Shown piece after piece: positions 10,039 through 18,636 of a stretch of DNA of 64,000 nucleotides. The notes under the pieces were generated by a model. It worked only from the letters and a program-made list of their open reading frames with translations. It had not been told where the DNA came from and ran no database searches. The DNA comes from CAYGYG01 sp964354155. Lineage in GTDB: Bacteria; Hydrothermota; Tepidihabitantia; SM23-42; CAYGYG01. Within the stretch, counting starts at the first letter, position 1; the number at the start of each line of letters is the position of its first letter. Made by a program: the position numbers and the translations under genes. Where the stretch lies: the NCBI GenBank assembly GCA_964354155.1, contig CAYGYG010000010.1, positions 31,731-95,730 of the forward strand. The letters run 5' to 3'.

Positions 10039-10416
10039 CTACTTGACCAGAACCACCTGGGCCGTGGCCGTGGACTTCGTGTGGGAGATGGTCAAGAAAA
10101 TATCGCCGACGCCGAGCTTGTCGGCGAACTCCTTGACGCGCCCACAGACGCGCAAGCACGGTTTCCCGCTCGCTTCGTTCTGGATTTCGATTTCATTGAA
10201 CTTGACGCCGCGTCGCCAGCCGATGCCCAGGGCCTTGAGCATCGCTTCTTTGGCCGCAAAACGACCCGCCAGCTCTTCGAATTGATAGGCCCGGCCCTGG
10301 CATGATTTCATCTCAAGATCGGTAAAGAGTTTCGGGGCGATTTTTGGGTGTTGATGCAACGCTTCACGGATGCGGTGCACTTCAACAAGATCGATACCGA
10401 TACCGAGAATCGTCAC
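10039..10416 (-). CDS. acpS: Holo-[acyl-carrier-protein] synthase
   Basis: Transfers 4'-phosphopantetheine from CoA to the acyl carrier protein. The 125-residue length is typical. It has IGIDLVEVHRI with the magnesium-binding Asp, FAAKEAMLKALGIG with the second acidic ligand, and LTISHTKSTATA at the end. GTG 10416 is used as the start because the similarity begins at GIGIDL. An ATG three bases further up is in another frame and runs at once into TGA. A promoter -10 box ends six bases before the GTG and there is no Shine-Dalgarno, so this is another probable leaderless gene. Confidence 0.95.
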   Translation of the reverse strand: MTILGIGIDLVEVHRIREALHQHPKIAPKLFTDLEMKSCQGRAYQFEELAGRFAAKEAMLKALGIGWRRGVKFNEIEIQNEASGKPCLRVCGRVKEFADKLGVGDIFLTISHTKSTATAQVVLVK

Positions 10417-10422
10417 ATGCCA

Positions 10423-10450
10423 ACTGTATCGATATTCGAGGATTAGTCAA
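10423..10450 (-). promoter_or_regulatory. Promoter of acpS (leaderless type)
   Basis: Minus strand TTGACT (10445-10450), 16 nt, TACAGT (10423-10428), six bases to GTG 10416. Confidence 0.6.
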
Positions 10451-10532
10451 CGGTCTTGACGGAAAAGACCCGGGCTCGGCCGTCCCGGCCTGATTCGCGG
10501 CGCCGTCTAGGGCTGAAACCGGGGGCTCGACC

Positions 10533-10706
10533 TCAACGGCAGCAACTGCCACTGCTGCCTGAAGGTTTTAGGTATTTCTCCGGGTTGCGTTCGAATTCCT
10601 TCTGGCAAGCCTTATTGCAGAAATAGTATGTTTTCCCGTTGTAAGTCGATTGGGCTGCCGCCGTCTTCTCGTCCACTTCCATGCCGCAGACTGGATCTTT
10701 AGCCAT
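10533..10706 (-). CDS. YHS-domain small metal-binding protein
   Basis: A 57-residue protein that is almost only a YHS domain: DPVCGMEVDEKTA, then YNGKTYYFCNKACQKEFERN and PEKYL. The Cys residues in DPVCGM and YFCNKAC are the usual metal-binding set of this TRASH-like family, which occurs in heavy-metal ATPases and copper/mercury proteins. A Ser/Gly/Cys tail ends in SCCR and adds two more Cys. TAAGGAGT sits eight bases before the ATG, so it is conventionally translated. It may bind Cu or Zn, but no transporter is adjacent. The stretch 10451-10532 holds nothing recognisable. Confidence 0.85.
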   Translation of the reverse strand: MAKDPVCGMEVDEKTAAAQSTYNGKTYYFCNKACQKEFERNPEKYLKPSGSSGSCCR

Positions 10707-10729
10707 TAGTACTCCTTAGATTATGCACT

Positions 10730-10758
10730 ATCTTATGCCGACCGCCCGCGAAAGTCAA
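10730..10758 (-). promoter_or_regulatory. Promoter of the YHS gene
   Basis: Minus strand TTGACT (10753-10758), 17 nt, TAAGAT (10730-10735). It gives a short leader with a ribosome binding site. Confidence 0.55.
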
Positions 10759-10785
10759 GAGAGAAAGAGCTCTCGAAAAGAAGAG

Positions 10786-10813
10786 TTGACTATTCGGGCC
10801 GATTCCATATAAT
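10786..10813 (+). promoter_or_regulatory. Promoter of the 102-residue protein gene (leaderless type)
   Basis: TTGACT (10786-10791), 16 nt, TATAAT (10808-10813), then six bases to ATG 10820. The -10 hexamer is a perfect consensus. Confidence 0.8.
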
Positions 10814-10819
10814 CAACGC

Positions 10820-11128
10820 ATGCCTATTGAAGGGCCCTGGCGCCGGTTGATCCCGGAGCAAATAAAGAACGTACCGGACTACTCGGGCGTGTTCGAGCTT
10901 GCCGACATTCTGCAGGAGACCATCTATGTCGGCAGTGCGTCAAGCTTGATGCAGGCGATTCTGCAGGTTTTCGACAAGCGAGACCCGGATCTGGCTTTGG
11001 CGGCCTTTTTTCGTTTTGGGTTGACGCTGGACTACGCGCCGGCGGCCGAGAAGCTCCTGGCCGATTATCAAGAGAGCTTCAAGCGCCGGCCGCTCTGTAA
11101 CGAACGGAAATTGAAAAGCTCGGGCTGA
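10820..11128 (+). CDS. Small protein with a GIY-YIG-like core
   Basis: A 102-residue protein. DYSGVFELADILQETIYVGS resembles the first two strands of a GIY-YIG fold (the GxxE/Y and IYVG positions), and it is followed by a helix SSLMQAILQVF. The usual catalytic Arg and Glu of GIY-YIG nucleases are not clearly present, so nuclease activity is doubtful. The ATG lies six bases after a perfect -10 box without a Shine-Dalgarno, which predicts a leaderless message. It is transcribed in the same direction as the following pcm gene, which has its own promoter. Function unknown. Confidence 0.65.
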   Translation: MPIEGPWRRLIPEQIKNVPDYSGVFELADILQETIYVGSASSLMQAILQVFDKRDPDLALAAFFRFGLTLDYAPAAEKLLADYQESFKRRPLCNERKLKSSG

Positions 11129-11137
11129 TTTTGCGTC

Positions 11138-11166
11138 TTGACACTTCTACGGTTTCAGAGTATCTT
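11138..11166 (+). promoter_or_regulatory. Promoter of the second pcm gene (leaderless type)
   Basis: TTGACA (11138-11143), 17 nt, TATCTT (11161-11166), six bases to GTG 11173. Confidence 0.65.
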
Positions 11167-11172
11167 TGTCGA

Positions 11173-11826
11173 GTGAAGAATATCGATATTGATGAATGGG
11201 TCCAGGTCCGGCGAGCCATGGTCCAGACCCAGATCGTGAACCGGGGTGTGCAAGACAAGAGAGTCATTGAAACGTTCTCGCGTGTTCCCCGGCACCGCTT
11301 TGTCGACGACGCCTTCATTGGTCAGGCCTACAAGGATTTCCCGCTGCCGATCGGCGCGGAGCAAACGATCTCTCAACCGTACATGGTTGCCGCCATGACC
11401 GAGTGCCTGGATCTCAAGGGCAAGGAGACGGTACTTGAGGTCGGGACCGGCTCAGGGTACCAGACCGCGATTCTCGCCGAACTCGCCGACCGTGTCTACA
11501 CGGTTGAACGGATTTCTGAGTTGGCCTGTCGGGCACGTGAGCGTCTCGAAGGGCTGGGTTACAGGAATATCGCATTCCGCGTCGGCGATGGCAGCTTGGG
11601 TTGGCCGGAGTTCGCGCCTTTTGACCGAATCATGGTAACGGCCGGCTCGCCCAGCCTGCCGATGCCGCTTCTCGATCAGTTGAGCGATGAAGGCATCATG
11701 GTGATACCGGTCGGAGGGGGCGGTGTGCAAAGGCTCAATTCGGTCCGGAAACACAAGGGGCACGTCACACGTAAGGAGTTCTTCGACTGTGTTTTCGTGC
11801 CGCTGTTAGGCAAAGAGGGATGGTGA
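11173..11826 (+). CDS. pcm: Protein-L-isoaspartate O-methyltransferase, cytosolic form
   Basis: A 217-residue SAM-dependent repair methyltransferase without a signal peptide. Motifs: FPLPIGAEQTISQPYMVAAM, VLEVGTGSGYQTAILAELA, YTVERISELA and GDGSLGWPEFAPFD. The length matches the classical PCMT (about 210 residues). GTG 11173 is preferred over the upstream TTG 11131, because the promoter lies between the two and its -10 box ends six bases before the GTG. It is paralogous to the lipoprotein-type pcm 2 kb away. tRNA-Pro begins 11 bases after its stop. Confidence 0.93.
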   Translation: MKNIDIDEWVQVRRAMVQTQIVNRGVQDKRVIETFSRVPRHRFVDDAFIGQAYKDFPLPIGAEQTISQPYMVAAMTECLDLKGKETVLEVGTGSGYQTAILAELADRVYTVERISELACRARERLEGLGYRNIAFRVGDGSLGWPEFAPFDRIMVTAGSPSLPMPLLDQLSDEGIMVIPVGGGGVQRLNSVRKHKGHVTRKEFFDCVFVPLLGKEGW

Positions 11827-11837
11827 AAAGAAATTCC

Positions 11838-11909
11838 CGGGGAGTAGCGCAGCGGAAGCGCACCTGGTTCGGGACCAGGGGGTCGCTGGTTCAAATCCAG
11901 TCTCCCCGA
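11838..11909 (+). tRNA. tRNA-Pro (anticodon CGG)
   Basis: Cloverleaf by eye: acceptor CGGGGAG with CTCCCCG, D stem GCGC/GCGC, anticodon stem CCTGG/CCAGG around TTCGGGA (anticodon CGG), T stem GCTGG/CCAGT with loop TTCAAAT, and discriminator A. CCA is not encoded. Confidence 0.95.
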
Positions 11910-11954
11910 TTTTCATTGCGGTTGGCGAATGGCTCATGGCCAGTCGTCACGAAG

Positions 11955-11977
11955 TCCACGAGGGTGTCTCGGAGAGA
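11955..11977 (-). repeat. TCTC..GAGACAC mini-repeat, copy 2
   Basis: The minus strand reads TCTCTCCGAGACACCCTCGT followed by GGA. It lies just before the LOG-like gene and inside a possible N-terminal extension of it. Confidence 0.75.
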
Positions 11978-11998
11978 AGTTTGCGGAATTCGCGGACA

Positions 11999-12478
11999 AT
12001 GAGAAAGAAGATCGTTGCGGTCATTGGCGCGTCCGAAGCCGAGGAGATGGTTCTCCGGGATGCCGAAGCCGTGGGCGCCGGTATCGCCGAGCGGGACGCG
12101 CTGTTGATCTCGGGCGGGCTCGGCGGGGTCATGGAGGCGGCCTGCCGGGGCGCCAAGCAAGCAGGCGGAACCACGATCGGGATATTACCGGGCACCGAGC
12201 GATCGGATGCCAGCAGCTACGTTGATATCCGCATCGTCACCGGTTTGAGCCAGGCGCGCAATGTCATCATCGCGCGCAGCTGCGATGCCGCGGTCGCCAT
12301 TTCGGGCAAGTACGGGACGTTGTCTGAAATCGCGTACTGTTTGATGTTTGGCGTGCCGGTGATCGGCCTTGGCACCTGGCGTCTGGCGTCAGATTCAGTT
12401 ACCGAGCCGGTCCCAATCACTTATGCGGCAAATGTGAACGAGGTTTTGAACAACCTTGACCGTATCCTAAGGGGTTAA
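11999..12478 (+). CDS. LOG-like Rossmann-fold protein (TIGR00725 type)
   Basis: A 159-residue protein of the lysine-decarboxylase-like/LOG superfamily, whose studied members are cytokinin riboside phosphoribohydrolases or bind nucleotides. It shows KIVAVIGAS at the N terminus, LLISGGLGGVMEAACRGAK (the GGxxGxM motif) and ILPGTERSDAS, typical of the TIGR00725 subgroup. ATG 11999 is chosen because conserved sequence starts there. An in-frame ATG at 11936 would add 21 residues derived mostly from the mini-repeat. It ends four bases before the PorU-like gene. Exact substrate unknown. Confidence 0.85.
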   Translation: MRKKIVAVIGASEAEEMVLRDAEAVGAGIAERDALLISGGLGGVMEAACRGAKQAGGTTIGILPGTERSDASSYVDIRIVTGLSQARNVIIARSCDAAVAISGKYGTLSEIAYCLMFGVPVIGLGTWRLASDSVTEPVPITYAANVNEVLNNLDRILRG

Positions 12479-12482
12479 AACC

Positions 12483-15400
12483 ATGCTATGTTGCCTGATC
12501 TTCCTGGTCGGCATGACGTACCAGCCGCTGGGCAGCAGCGGTTTAGAGATCAGCCTGGATATCGAATCGGCCGCTGAGAACGGATTCAGCCTGCCGCAGG
12601 GCCTGTATACGAATCCCGTGGGTGCACCCAACCTGCCGGGGTTGGCTTACTATATTGGGGTGCCGCAGACCGGCGGAATCAAAGTCCAGGTCGTTGAAGA
12701 AGAGACGCGCAGTTATCCGGCCGACGTCCTGCCCAAGGGTTACTTTTCATATGAAAGGACGAGTTTTACGCCCGACCCGGCGATCTATGGTCAGAACCGT
12801 TACTATCCTGATCTCTATGCCGTAACTGAACCATCGGTCTGGCGCGACTTGAGGGTAGTCAGCCTCAAGGTCAACCCGGTCAGGTACAATCCCATCGAAC
12901 GCAAGGTGTTGGTTTCTTCCCGGCTTAAGCTCAGGATTCTCTTTGACGATCCGGCCCAGACGGTCCGGCGCACGACCAATTTCGACAACCTCTACGAACA
13001 TCTAGTGCTCAATTACCGTGAAGCGAAGGAGTGGTGTGTGCTCCAGACGCCGCTTCGGATCAAACCGCTCTTCGATATGCCGTTCTGGTTCAAGATGGCG
13101 ATTGACACCGAAGGTCTCTACCGGATTGACTATGACCAACTGAAGAAGTTTGTGTCCGACCCGGGACGGCTTGACCCGCGGACGCTGCGGATCTATACGC
13201 CGGGTTTTGACACGCTCGGCGGGAATACAATTGACTCACTCCTGCTCGATTCGCTGGTCGAGGTTCCAATTCTCGTGTACGGCGAGGAAGACGGCGTCTT
13301 CAATCGCGGTGACTATCTTCTTTTCTACGCATTTCCGGCAAGCCATGTCATCATTGCCTCGGGGGACACGATCGGCCACGTCAACAACCCTTTTGACCGG
13401 TCGGGTTTTTACTGGCTCACCTACGGCGGCAAGCCCGGGCAGCGCTTGGCGCGGGTTGATGGTCGTCCGGCCGGCGGTGCCTTGCTGGGGCGTCTGCGCA
13501 CGCCGGTCCACATCGAAGAAGAGCACGAGAACCCGGGACGCTCCGGACTGCGCTGGGCCTGGCAGGTGATGTCGGTGACGGGCAGCGGTTCCTGGTCTTT
13601 CCCGATCAGCCATCCTGGTGCCGACGGTGTCGGCGAGATCGAAGTCGGCATCTTGGCCTTTGGCAAGAGCTTCAAGCTCAAGCTTTTCTACAACGATTCC
13701 CTTTATTGTGACACCGCTGGGTTCTGGTGGGATTTGTTCCTCAAGCGGCCGGTAGCCTTCTACGGCGACTCCGGGATGATCAGGATTGACCTGGAACGGT
13801 TCGGTAACGATACGTTCAGCACCTACCTTGATTATTTTGAGCTCAACTATCCGACCCGCCCGGAATTGAAATCGCCGCGCTACTCTTTGGTGGTCGAGCC
13901 GGGCGAGTACTACTATGCCTTGGGCAAGGTAACCGGACCGCCGGTCGTGCTTGACGTCACCGACCCGCGCCGACCCCGGCTGATTCATGATCTTGAAGTG
14001 CGGGGCGAGTCCCTTAATTTTACCCACCGGGTTGACAGCATCAGCCTGTTGCACCTGGCCGACATTGACCATGCGTACCGGCCCCGGCTCGAGCCGGTCC
14101 GGGTCGGTCATCTACGGCAGGAGACGAACGGGTGTGACTATTTGATCCTGACCAACGACCAGTTCTATGACCAGATGCGGCCCCTGCTCGAATGGCGGCG
14201 GCGGCAGTTTTCGTGCCGGGTCGTCAAGCTGAGCGAAATATACAACGATTTCGGTCTGGGCAAGGAAGAGCCAGCGGCGATCAAATACTTCCTCTACTAT
14301 GTCTGGCGCAACTGGCAGCCGAAGCCGAAATACGTCCTGTTCGTCGGCGACGGCAGTTACGACTACAAGAACAATATCGGGCTGCCCGAGGCGAACCGCT
14401 TCTTGCCGCCGTCACAGGCAGGCGACAATATCTTTGACCCCCAGAACAATCTGTGTTACGACGACTGGTTTATTACTTTTCAGAACTTTCCTCAGATGGT
14501 CGTGGGACGTCTCAACGTCCGCAGCCGGCACAGCGCCCGTGAGTCGGTTAAGAAAATCCTCGACTACGAACGGAAGACCAACCTGGGGTTGTGGACGAAA
14601 CGCATCATTCTGCTCGGTGATGATGAGTGGAGTCCGCTGGGTTTTGAATGGTACTCTTTGTGGCGGCACTCGGCCGACTGCGAGACCTTGATGACATTCA
14701 TCCCCGATTCCCTCGTCGACTACGCCAAGATCTATCTGAATGTCTACCCCAACGAAAGCGGCAAGAAGCCCAAGTCGAGGCTCGATTTTCTGGCGGCCAT
14801 GAACCAGGGCGCCCTGTGCGGCGCGTACTACGGTCACGGCAACAACCATCAGCTCGCGCACGAAGGCGCCTTCTTTGGCGAGGATGTGAATCTGGTCAAC
14901 AACGGACCGAGGAATTTTTTCTTCTACTACGGGACCTGCAGCGGCGGGAGGTTCGACGATTCGAAGTATGAATCGATCGCCGAGGAATTCGTCAACCGAG
15001 CCGGCGGGGCCATCGGTACCTACGGTGCGACCCGCGGCACGGCTCCGGAAGAAAACGTTCCGCTCGGCAATTTCATGTTCGACAATATTTTCAACCAAAG
15101 CATGACGATGGGCGAGTGCTGTTACGCGGCGAAGCTTTCGGCGCGGGCGAGCGTTAACTACTGCTTGTTTGGCGATCCGGGTGTGACGCTGAACCGTCCG
15201 GTCGGAGGGGTCGGCATGGCAACCGTGCCTGAGACCCTGCGGCCTTTGAGCCGCGGTCTGCTCAAGTGCAGCGAGCCAGAGTACTTTGTCTCCGCCTCGG
15301 TCCGGGATTCACTCAACGGAATGGTCCACTACCCCGTGCTGCATAACGACAGTATTGTCGACATCTTCGATTTTCGCGTTGATGGACCGCCGTTTTTCCG

Positions 15401-16217
15401 GGGGGTCACGAGCCGGGAGAGCATCTACTTCCTTGCGCCCCGGTATGCAACCCGGCACCTGCCGGTCTTGCGCTTCAGCATGTACCACGAGGGCCGGTCG
15501 ATGCGGCTTGATTCGGTGCCGCTGCGGGGCCTGGCGATTCCCTCCGGCGACATCGAGCCGCCTAAGCTCGAATTCTATGCTGGAGGAAGGAAGTTGGTGG
15601 ACGGGGACTGGGTCGAGAAGAACTTAGTCTTGACCGGTGTGATCGAGGATGCCAGCGGTCTCAATCTCCTTGACCCGCCCGAGAACGAACAACAGGGCTT
15701 TGGGTTGTACGTCAATCAAGACAAGAACGAACTGTTTGATCTGCGCAATTACTTCAACTATGACATGGACAGCTACCAACGGGGTCGGTTTACGGTCAAT
15801 CTAACCCTCCCCGATGTCAGTGATACGATTACGGTCTATGTCAGTGACAACAATTACAATCGGGCCGAACAGAGACTCGGTTTGAGGGTCGCGGTTGAAG
15901 AACGCCTTGCGGTCGAGGACTTCCTGGTCTATCCCAATCCAGTCCGCCGGGACGGGTACTTCACGTTCAACCTTTCCGTCGGTGCGATCGTCGATCTGGC
16001 CGTGTACACGGTTGCCGGCCGGCTGGTGCGTCGGATTGACCACGTTACGGCAACGGCCGGCTTCAACAAGGTGTACTGGGATGGTCTGGATTCAGACGGG
16101 CAAGAGCCGGCCAACGGCGTGTACTTGGTCAAGCTCGGGGCCAGCCGGCGGCGGGCCGACGGTCAGGACAAGGTGTCCCGGGTCGAGCGGCTGATCATCG
16201 CGCATCCGAAGCAGTAA
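12483..16217 (+). CDS. C25 gingipain-family protein, PorU-like, with C-terminal FlgD-like/sorting module
   Basis: A 1244-residue secreted protein. A short hydrophobic leader (MLCCLIFLVGMTYQ) is followed by an N-terminal region of about 500 residues like the PorU/gingipain prodomain. The C25 caspase-like domain (about 540-900) has the two catalytic elements: His in GAYYGHGNNHQ and Cys in YYGTCSGGRFDD. The C terminus has VEDFLVYPNPVRRDGYFTFN and then VDLAVYTVAGRLVRRI and ANGVYLVKLGASRR, a FlgD-Ig/type IX sorting-like beta-sandwich. PorU is the sortase that removes the sorting domain and attaches cargo to A-LPS. Size, architecture and prodomain favour PorU, but an ordinary C25 protease is possible. 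It follows the LOG-like gene by four bases with AAGGGG before the ATG. Confidence 0.85.
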   Translation: MLCCLIFLVGMTYQPLGSSGLEISLDIESAAENGFSLPQGLYTNPVGAPNLPGLAYYIGVPQTGGIKVQVVEEETRSYPADVLPKGYFSYERTSFTPDPAIYGQNRYYPDLYAVTEPSVWRDLRVVSLKVNPVRYNPIERKVLVSSRLKLRILFDDPAQTVRRTTNFDNLYEHLVLNYREAKEWCVLQTPLRIKPLFDMPFWFKMAIDTEGLYRIDYDQLKKFVSDPGRLDPRTLRIYTPGFDTLGGNTIDSLLLDSLVEVPILVYGEEDGVFNRGDYLLFYAFPASHVIIASGDTIGHVNNPFDRSGFYWLTYGGKPGQRLARVDGRPAGGALLGRLRTPVHIEEEHENPGRSGLRWAWQVMSVTGSGSWSFPISHPGADGVGEIEVGILAFGKSFKLKLFYNDSLYCDTAGFWWDLFLKRPVAFYGDSGMIRIDLERFGNDTFSTYLDYFELNYPTRPELKSPRYSLVVEPGEYYYALGKVTGPPVVLDVTDPRRPRLIHDLEVRGESLNFTHRVDSISLLHLADIDHAYRPRLEPVRVGHLRQETNGCDYLILTNDQFYDQMRPLLEWRRRQFSCRVVKLSEIYNDFGLGKEEPAAIKYFLYYVWRNWQPKPKYVLFVGDGSYDYKNNIGLPEANRFLPPSQAGDNIFDPQNNLCYDDWFITFQNFPQMVVGRLNVRSRHSARESVKKILDYERKTNLGLWTKRIILLGDDEWSPLGFEWYSLWRHSADCETLMTFIPDSLVDYAKIYLNVYPNESGKKPKSRLDFLAAMNQGALCGAYYGHGNNHQLAHEGAFFGEDVNLVNNGPRNFFFYYGTCSGGRFDDSKYESIAEEFVNRAGGAIGTYGATRGTAPEENVPLGNFMFDNIFNQSMTMGECCYAAKLSARASVNYCLFGDPGVTLNRPVGGVGMATVPETLRPLSRGLLKCSEPEYFVSASVRDSLNGMVHYPVLHNDSIVDIFDFRVDGPPFFRGVTSRESIYFLAPRYATRHLPVLRFSMYHEGRSMRLDSVPLRGLAIPSGDIEPPKLEFYAGGRKLVDGDWVEKNLVLTGVIEDASGLNLLDPPENEQQGFGLYVNQDKNELFDLRNYFNYDMDSYQRGRFTVNLTLPDVSDTITVYVSDNNYNRAEQRLGLRVAVEERLAVEDFLVYPNPVRRDGYFTFNLSVGAIVDLAVYTVAGRLVRRIDHVTATAGFNKVYWDGLDSDGQEPANGVYLVKLGASRRRADGQDKVSRVERLIIAHPKQ

Positions 16218-16387
16218 CCCTTCGCGCCGGGCCGCTGCGTCGCTACCGATAATCTCATTAATATACTGACAGATCATCGGTTAACGAATTATTCGAATGA
16301 TACCGAATTGCACGAATCTACCAACAATGGCCGTTTTCGACTCATTTGCTGTCATTCGCGATATTCGTAAACACATTTCTGAGACGG

Positions 16388-16903
16388 TCAATAATATTCC
16401 ATCAGGGAAAAGACGTCGTACTCCTTTAGCTTTTCACGCCCTTGAAGATAGCTGAGGTTGATCAAAAACCCGCACGCCGCGATTCGGGCGCCCAGTTTCT
16501 CAACGAGCTTGCACACCGCCCGGGCGGTGCCGCCGGTGGCCAGCACATCGTCGAAAACGAGAACCGTATCACCGGGGGTGATGGCGTCCTTGTGAATTTC
16601 CAGCACTCCGGTACCGTACTCGAGCGAATACTCGAGCGACAGCTTGGCGGCCGGCAGCTTGCCGGGTTTTCGCACCGGCACGAAACCGGCATTAAGGTGA
16701 TAAGCCAGACAGCCGCCAAAGATGTAGCCGCGGGACTCGATAGAGACAATCGTGTTGACGCGGTGCGATTTGTATTGGTTGACGAGCGAGTCGATCGTGT
16801 AGCGAAACGCGTTGGGCGCTTTCAGCAGGGGCGTGATATCACGGAACAACACGCCCGGTGCCGGGAAATCCGGTATTTCCCGGATGTATTCCTTCAAGTC
16901 CAT
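16388..16903 (-). CDS. apt: Adenine phosphoribosyltransferase
   Basis: Salvages adenine to AMP with PRPP. The 171-residue length is typical. It has the PRPP-binding loop VLVFDDVLATGGTARA near 120, the family signature IVSIESRGYIFG near 52, and the N-terminal IPDFPAPGVLFRDITPLLK. AAAGGAGTGCC precedes the ATG. It is convergent with the PorU-like gene across 170 bases (16218-16387) in which I see nothing. Upstream lies a repeat-bearing gap, so it is probably transcribed alone. Confidence 0.97.
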   Translation of the reverse strand: MDLKEYIREIPDFPAPGVLFRDITPLLKAPNAFRYTIDSLVNQYKSHRVNTIVSIESRGYIFGGCLAYHLNAGFVPVRKPGKLPAAKLSLEYSLEYGTGVLEIHKDAITPGDTVLVFDDVLATGGTARAVCKLVEKLGARIAACGFLINLSYLQGREKLKEYDVFSLMEYY

Positions 16904-17007
16904 GGCACTCCTTTCGGAAAATCTCTTGAAGTCGAATCTGGCAATCCTGAGTCGACCCCGCCGCCTACGGCATCAATAACTTTCCACAGGCACAGTTCAA
17001 CCGTGTG

Positions 17008-17039
17008 CCCCGTTAGATATGCCGAATATCTAATCGGGG
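17008..17039. repeat. CCCCGTTAGA palindromic repeat, copy 1
   Basis: CCCCGTTAGATAT, five bases, ATATCTAATCGGGG. The arms pair apart from one inserted base. Two further copies with different inner sequence lie at 27971-28006 and 28034-28061. Confidence 0.75.
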
Positions 17040-17070
17040 TCCTCTACGAAGTGAAGGAACTCGCCGAGGT

Positions 17071-17116
17071 AATCCCCCTATGTCCCCCTTTACTAAAGGG
17101 GGAAAAGAGGGGGATT
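17071..17116. repeat. Nested C-run/G-run palindrome
   Basis: An outer arm AATCCCCCT (17071-17079) pairs with AGGGGGATT (17108-17116). An inner arm CCCCCTTT (17084-17091) pairs with AAAGGGGG (17095-17102). Lying just after mlaD, it may also end transcription of that operon. Confidence 0.7.
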
Positions 17117-17165
17117 TGGTGCCCATTCTTAAAGAGAAATGAGGGATTGCTGCACCCCGGTCGAG

Positions 17166-17906
17166 CTAGAATACCTTTACGGTGAAGTACCGCTTCGGGT
17201 TGGCCTTGATATCTTTGATCAGGGCGCGCAGTTCCCGGTTGGTCGCGATGATCTCCACGTACAGCTCGTCGGAGTTGACGAGCTTGGATACGGTACCATC
17301 GCGCTCACTCAGCAAGCTGAACAGGCTGTCGACCCGGTCGGTAAGTCCGGCCACACGGTCAAAAGAGGCAAAGAGGGGGGAGAAGCTCCCTTTGAGGTCT
17401 TTCTGGATTCCGGCGATGAGGGCTTTGCCTTCACGTCCGAGCTGGGTCCCCAGCGAATCGAAGTTGATGTTGCCGAGGTTTCGGCCCAGGTCGGCCAGCA
17501 TGACTTCAAAGGACAATGACTCGTCGATTCCGACTAAAGTGTCGAGAAAGGTGGCGGCGTCGCCCGAACCCAGTTCGATCTTGACGTACTTTTCGCCCGC
17601 GAAGTAGGAGCCGACCTTGAGCAGCAGGCGCGAGTCTTTCGGGATCGTAAGGCCCGGGTCGGTGCCCAGGACGACCAGCACCCGGTTGCCGTGGAGTTCG
17701 ATCCGGCGCACGTTGCCCATTTCGACGCCGCGCACATAGACCGGGTCGCCGATCCTCAGGCCGCTCACGTCCTGGAAAAGAACGTTGATGCGGGTCCGCG
17801 TGCCCACGATCTTGCCGCGCAGTCCGAAGAAGAGGATCACAAACGCCGCTACGCCGATGACGACGAACACCGAAACCAGAAGTCCTTCAGGTCTTTTCTT
17901 AGGCAT
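17166..17906 (-). CDS. mlaD: MlaD-type MCE-domain lipid-binding protein
   Basis: Periplasmic, membrane-anchored component of an Mla-type lipid transporter. The 246-residue protein has one N-terminal membrane segment (LLVSVFVVIGVAAFVILFF) and then an MCE domain: RTRINVLFQDVSGLRIGDPV, VRGVEMGNVRRIEL and SYFAGEKYVKIELG. A helical C-terminal region follows that would form the tunnel or needle in MCE hexamers. ATG 17906 is chosen because it overlaps the mlaF stop by eight bases (coupling). It is the last gene of the rpoZ-coaBC-udg-dnaB-mlaEFD run. The substrate is presumably phospholipid. Confidence 0.93.
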   Translation of the reverse strand: MPKKRPEGLLVSVFVVIGVAAFVILFFGLRGKIVGTRTRINVLFQDVSGLRIGDPVYVRGVEMGNVRRIELHGNRVLVVLGTDPGLTIPKDSRLLLKVGSYFAGEKYVKIELGSGDAATFLDTLVGIDESLSFEVMLADLGRNLGNINFDSLGTQLGREGKALIAGIQKDLKGSFSPLFASFDRVAGLTDRVDSLFSLLSERDGTVSKLVNSDELYVEIIATNRELRALIKDIKANPKRYFTVKVF

Positions 17907-18585
17907 ATAGTTTTCCCAGATCACGGTCGGCTTTGGTCAGCTTGCCGCCGCGCAACATCATTATAGTATTACCCACTTTTCGGGCGCTGTCAAGATCATG
18001 CGTGACCACGATGCTGCATTTGTCGTGGTGGTCGCGCAGCGCGTTCATGACGTCGCAGATGTGGCCGGTGGCATCGGGGTCGAGGCCGGAAGTCGGTTCA
18101 TCGTACAGGATGTGTTTCGGATCCAGGGCCAAGGCCCGGCCGATGGACACCAGCCGCTTCATGCCGCCGGACAGCGAACGCGGATAGAGATCTTCGCTGT
18201 TCTTCATACGGACGAGCTCGAGGATCTCCATGACGCGGGATTGAACTGCCTTGGGTTTCATCGGGGTATGTTCTTCGAGGCTGAGGGCGATGTTCTCGTA
18301 GACCGTCATCGAATCGAAAAGCGCGGCGCTCTGGAAACAGAAGCCGACTTGCTTGCGCATTTCCAGCAACTCGATGTCATCCATGTTCTGGACGCACTCC
18401 CCGTCGAGAACGACCGTGCCTTGGTCGGGCGGCAGGAGGCCGATAATGATCTTGAGGAGTACCGTCTTGCCGGTGCCGGTCGGTCCGAGAATCACGAGGT
18501 TGGAGGCGTCCTTGGCTTCGAAGCTGACGCGGTCGAGCACGACTTTTTCGGCAAACCGCTTGGAGACTTGGTCAACGCTGATCAT
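17899..18585 (-). CDS. mlaF: MlaF-type ABC transporter ATPase
   Basis: The ATPase that drives the Mla-type lipid transporter with MlaE and MlaD. It has Walker A LGPTGTGKTVLL (about residue 34), the Q-loop GFCFQSAALFDSMTVYENIA, the signature LSGGMKRLVSIGRALA, Walker B ILYDEPTSGLD and the switch His in VVTHD. The FDSMTVYENIALSL stretch is characteristic of MlaF/Ttg2A. ATG 18585 is preferred. An in-frame TTG nine bases up is possible. It overlaps mlaD at its 3' end and follows mlaE by about 50 bases. Confidence 0.95.
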   Translation of the reverse strand: MISVDQVSKRFAEKVVLDRVSFEAKDASNLVILGPTGTGKTVLLKIIIGLLPPDQGTVVLDGECVQNMDDIELLEMRKQVGFCFQSAALFDSMTVYENIALSLEEHTPMKPKAVQSRVMEILELVRMKNSEDLYPRSLSGGMKRLVSIGRALALDPKHILYDEPTSGLDPDATGHICDVMNALRDHHDKCSIVVTHDLDSARKVGNTIMMLRGGKLTKADRDLGKLYA

Positions 18586-18636
18586 TGTTTCCAATCACCT
18601 TGATCGTTCGTTTCTGTCTTGCGCCCATCATCTTTC

